From: a virus
DNA: 20,082 nucleotides
Direction: 5' to 3' (one strand)
Virus record (IMG/VR): IMGVR_UViG_3300043775_002663
Span: 1 to 20,082 of that record
Made by a program: the position numbers and the translations under genes. A model generated the notes under the pieces. That model did no database searches. It worked only from the letters and a program-made list of their open reading frames with translations, and was not told where the DNA came from. Every line of letters begins with the position of its first letter. Position 1 is the stretch's first letter. Positions 19,682-20,082 of this stretch are shown here, piece after piece.

Positions 19682-20082
19682 ATGAAAAATACAATTAAAA
19701 AAATATTAAAGGAAACTGTTGACAATAAGAAAGATAAGTTTGATAGATATATTATCAGCACCCTTAAAAAAGAAGGTTTTGTCCCTTCTACGGATTACGT
19801 TAAAGTTATAAAATTTTTAAATAGTAATTTCACCTTAAGTGGTATGGAAGCATTTGAGATGTACCAACTATTCCTTAACAATTTTAAAAGTGACATCGAA
19901 TATGGTGATTTGAATAGAACCGTTAATACCACTAAAAAAATTAAATCTGCAAATAGTAGTGCTAGAGATTTAGTTTCTAGTAAAATACCGTTTAAAGGTA
20001 GTAATACACATGCAGAATACGTTGGTAAGACGTATGTAGTATATTCATATAATTGGTACCCAATATTTGTATTTAAGGATGG
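19682..20082 (+). CDS. Phage protein with capsid-targeting-like leader (3' end cut by window)
   Basis: The frame opens with ATG at 19682, 15 nt after the previous stop, and stays open to the end of the window (133 codons and 2 bases visible). The first 11 residues (MKNTIKKILKE) are a basic leader ending ILKE, almost the same as the leader of the 4185 gene. Residues 12-90 are Lys- and Asn-rich and helical. Residues from about 105 (KGSNTHAEYVGKTYVVYSYNW, then YPIFVFKD) look like a beta-rich domain I recall from phage proteins. The function is unknown. It probably shares the transcript of the 19181 gene. Confidence 0.82.
   Translation, partial: MKNTIKKILKETVDNKKDKFDRYIISTLKKEGFVPSTDYVKVIKFLNSNFTLSGMEAFEMYQLFLNNFKSDIEYGDLNRTVNTTKKIKSANSSARDLVSSKIPFKGSNTHAEYVGKTYVVYSYNWYPIFVFKD

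Noticed and set aside
1-20082. tRNA genes, CRISPR arrays, insertion sequences or integrase/attachment sites
   Set aside because: No cloverleaf-like segment, regularly spaced repeat, transposase or recombinase was seen; intergenic gaps are all under about 120 nt.

Overview
This AT-rich 20 kb window looks like part of the accessory region of a large tailed phage genome (or prophage) that infects a Bacteroidota/Flavobacteriia host. Three things point there. Genes are densely packed, with overlapping starts and stops, and many small unknown proteins. Many proteins belong to typical phage families: DUF3310, DUF932, DUF2452, a SLOG-type DUF2493, thymidine kinase, a small holin, the DKHVVKM protein and a cupin-like protein. 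Seven intergenic sites match the Bacteroidota promoter form TTTG-N19/20-TAnnTTTG, Shine-Dalgarno sequences are absent, and leaders are very short. No capsid, tail, terminase or replication genes lie in the window.

Layout. (1) 1-6213 (+) is a run of tightly spaced genes whose products look virion- or prohead-associated. It holds three members of a paralogous acidic coiled-coil family (3-809, 810-1892, 4999-6213). Between them lie a 521-residue modular Cys-rich basic protein, a 143-residue modular protein, a cupin-like protein and a protein with a DnaJ-type zinc finger. (2) 6258-7161 (+) holds DUF3310, SLOG/DUF2493 and an acidic protein. (3) 7158-9566 (-) is an 802-residue multidomain protein with a HAD phosphatase domain. 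(4) 9664-11166 (+) holds a DUF932 gene with atypical codon use, a strong terminator and a membrane-anchored GAF-like protein. (5) 11117-11847 (-) holds two small phage genes, divergent from (6). (6) 11945-14584 (+) holds small unknown genes, a CBS-less IMP dehydrogenase/GMP reductase and DUF2452. (7) 14579-15406 (-) is a probable ADP-ribosyltransferase. (8) 15457-17632 (+) holds thymidine kinase, a hotdog thioesterase, an ECF-type sigma factor, a 41-residue lipoprotein and two small conserved proteins. (9) 17679-19084 (+) is a membrane cassette: holin-like protein, two-TM protein and SPFH/prohibitin-like protein, with two intrinsic terminators. (10) 19181-20082 (+) holds two more proteins with the short basic N-terminal leader seen in region 1.

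The most interesting signals are these. Five otherwise unrelated proteins share a short amphipathic N-terminal leader ending in [IL]xE or a close variant, which resembles T4 capsid-targeting sequences cut by the prohead protease. Similar [ILMV]NE sites sit between modules of several multidomain proteins, so these may be polyproteins processed during head maturation. Promoters fall in two classes: host-like TAnnTTTG, and a TATTTATA box found 13-31 nt before five genes. A phage sigma factor is encoded nearby. Host-takeover candidates are the sigma factor, the ADP-ribosyltransferase, the lipoprotein, the SPFH protein and the nucleotide and acyl-CoA enzymes. All functions are read from sequence motifs by eye; no database search was run.
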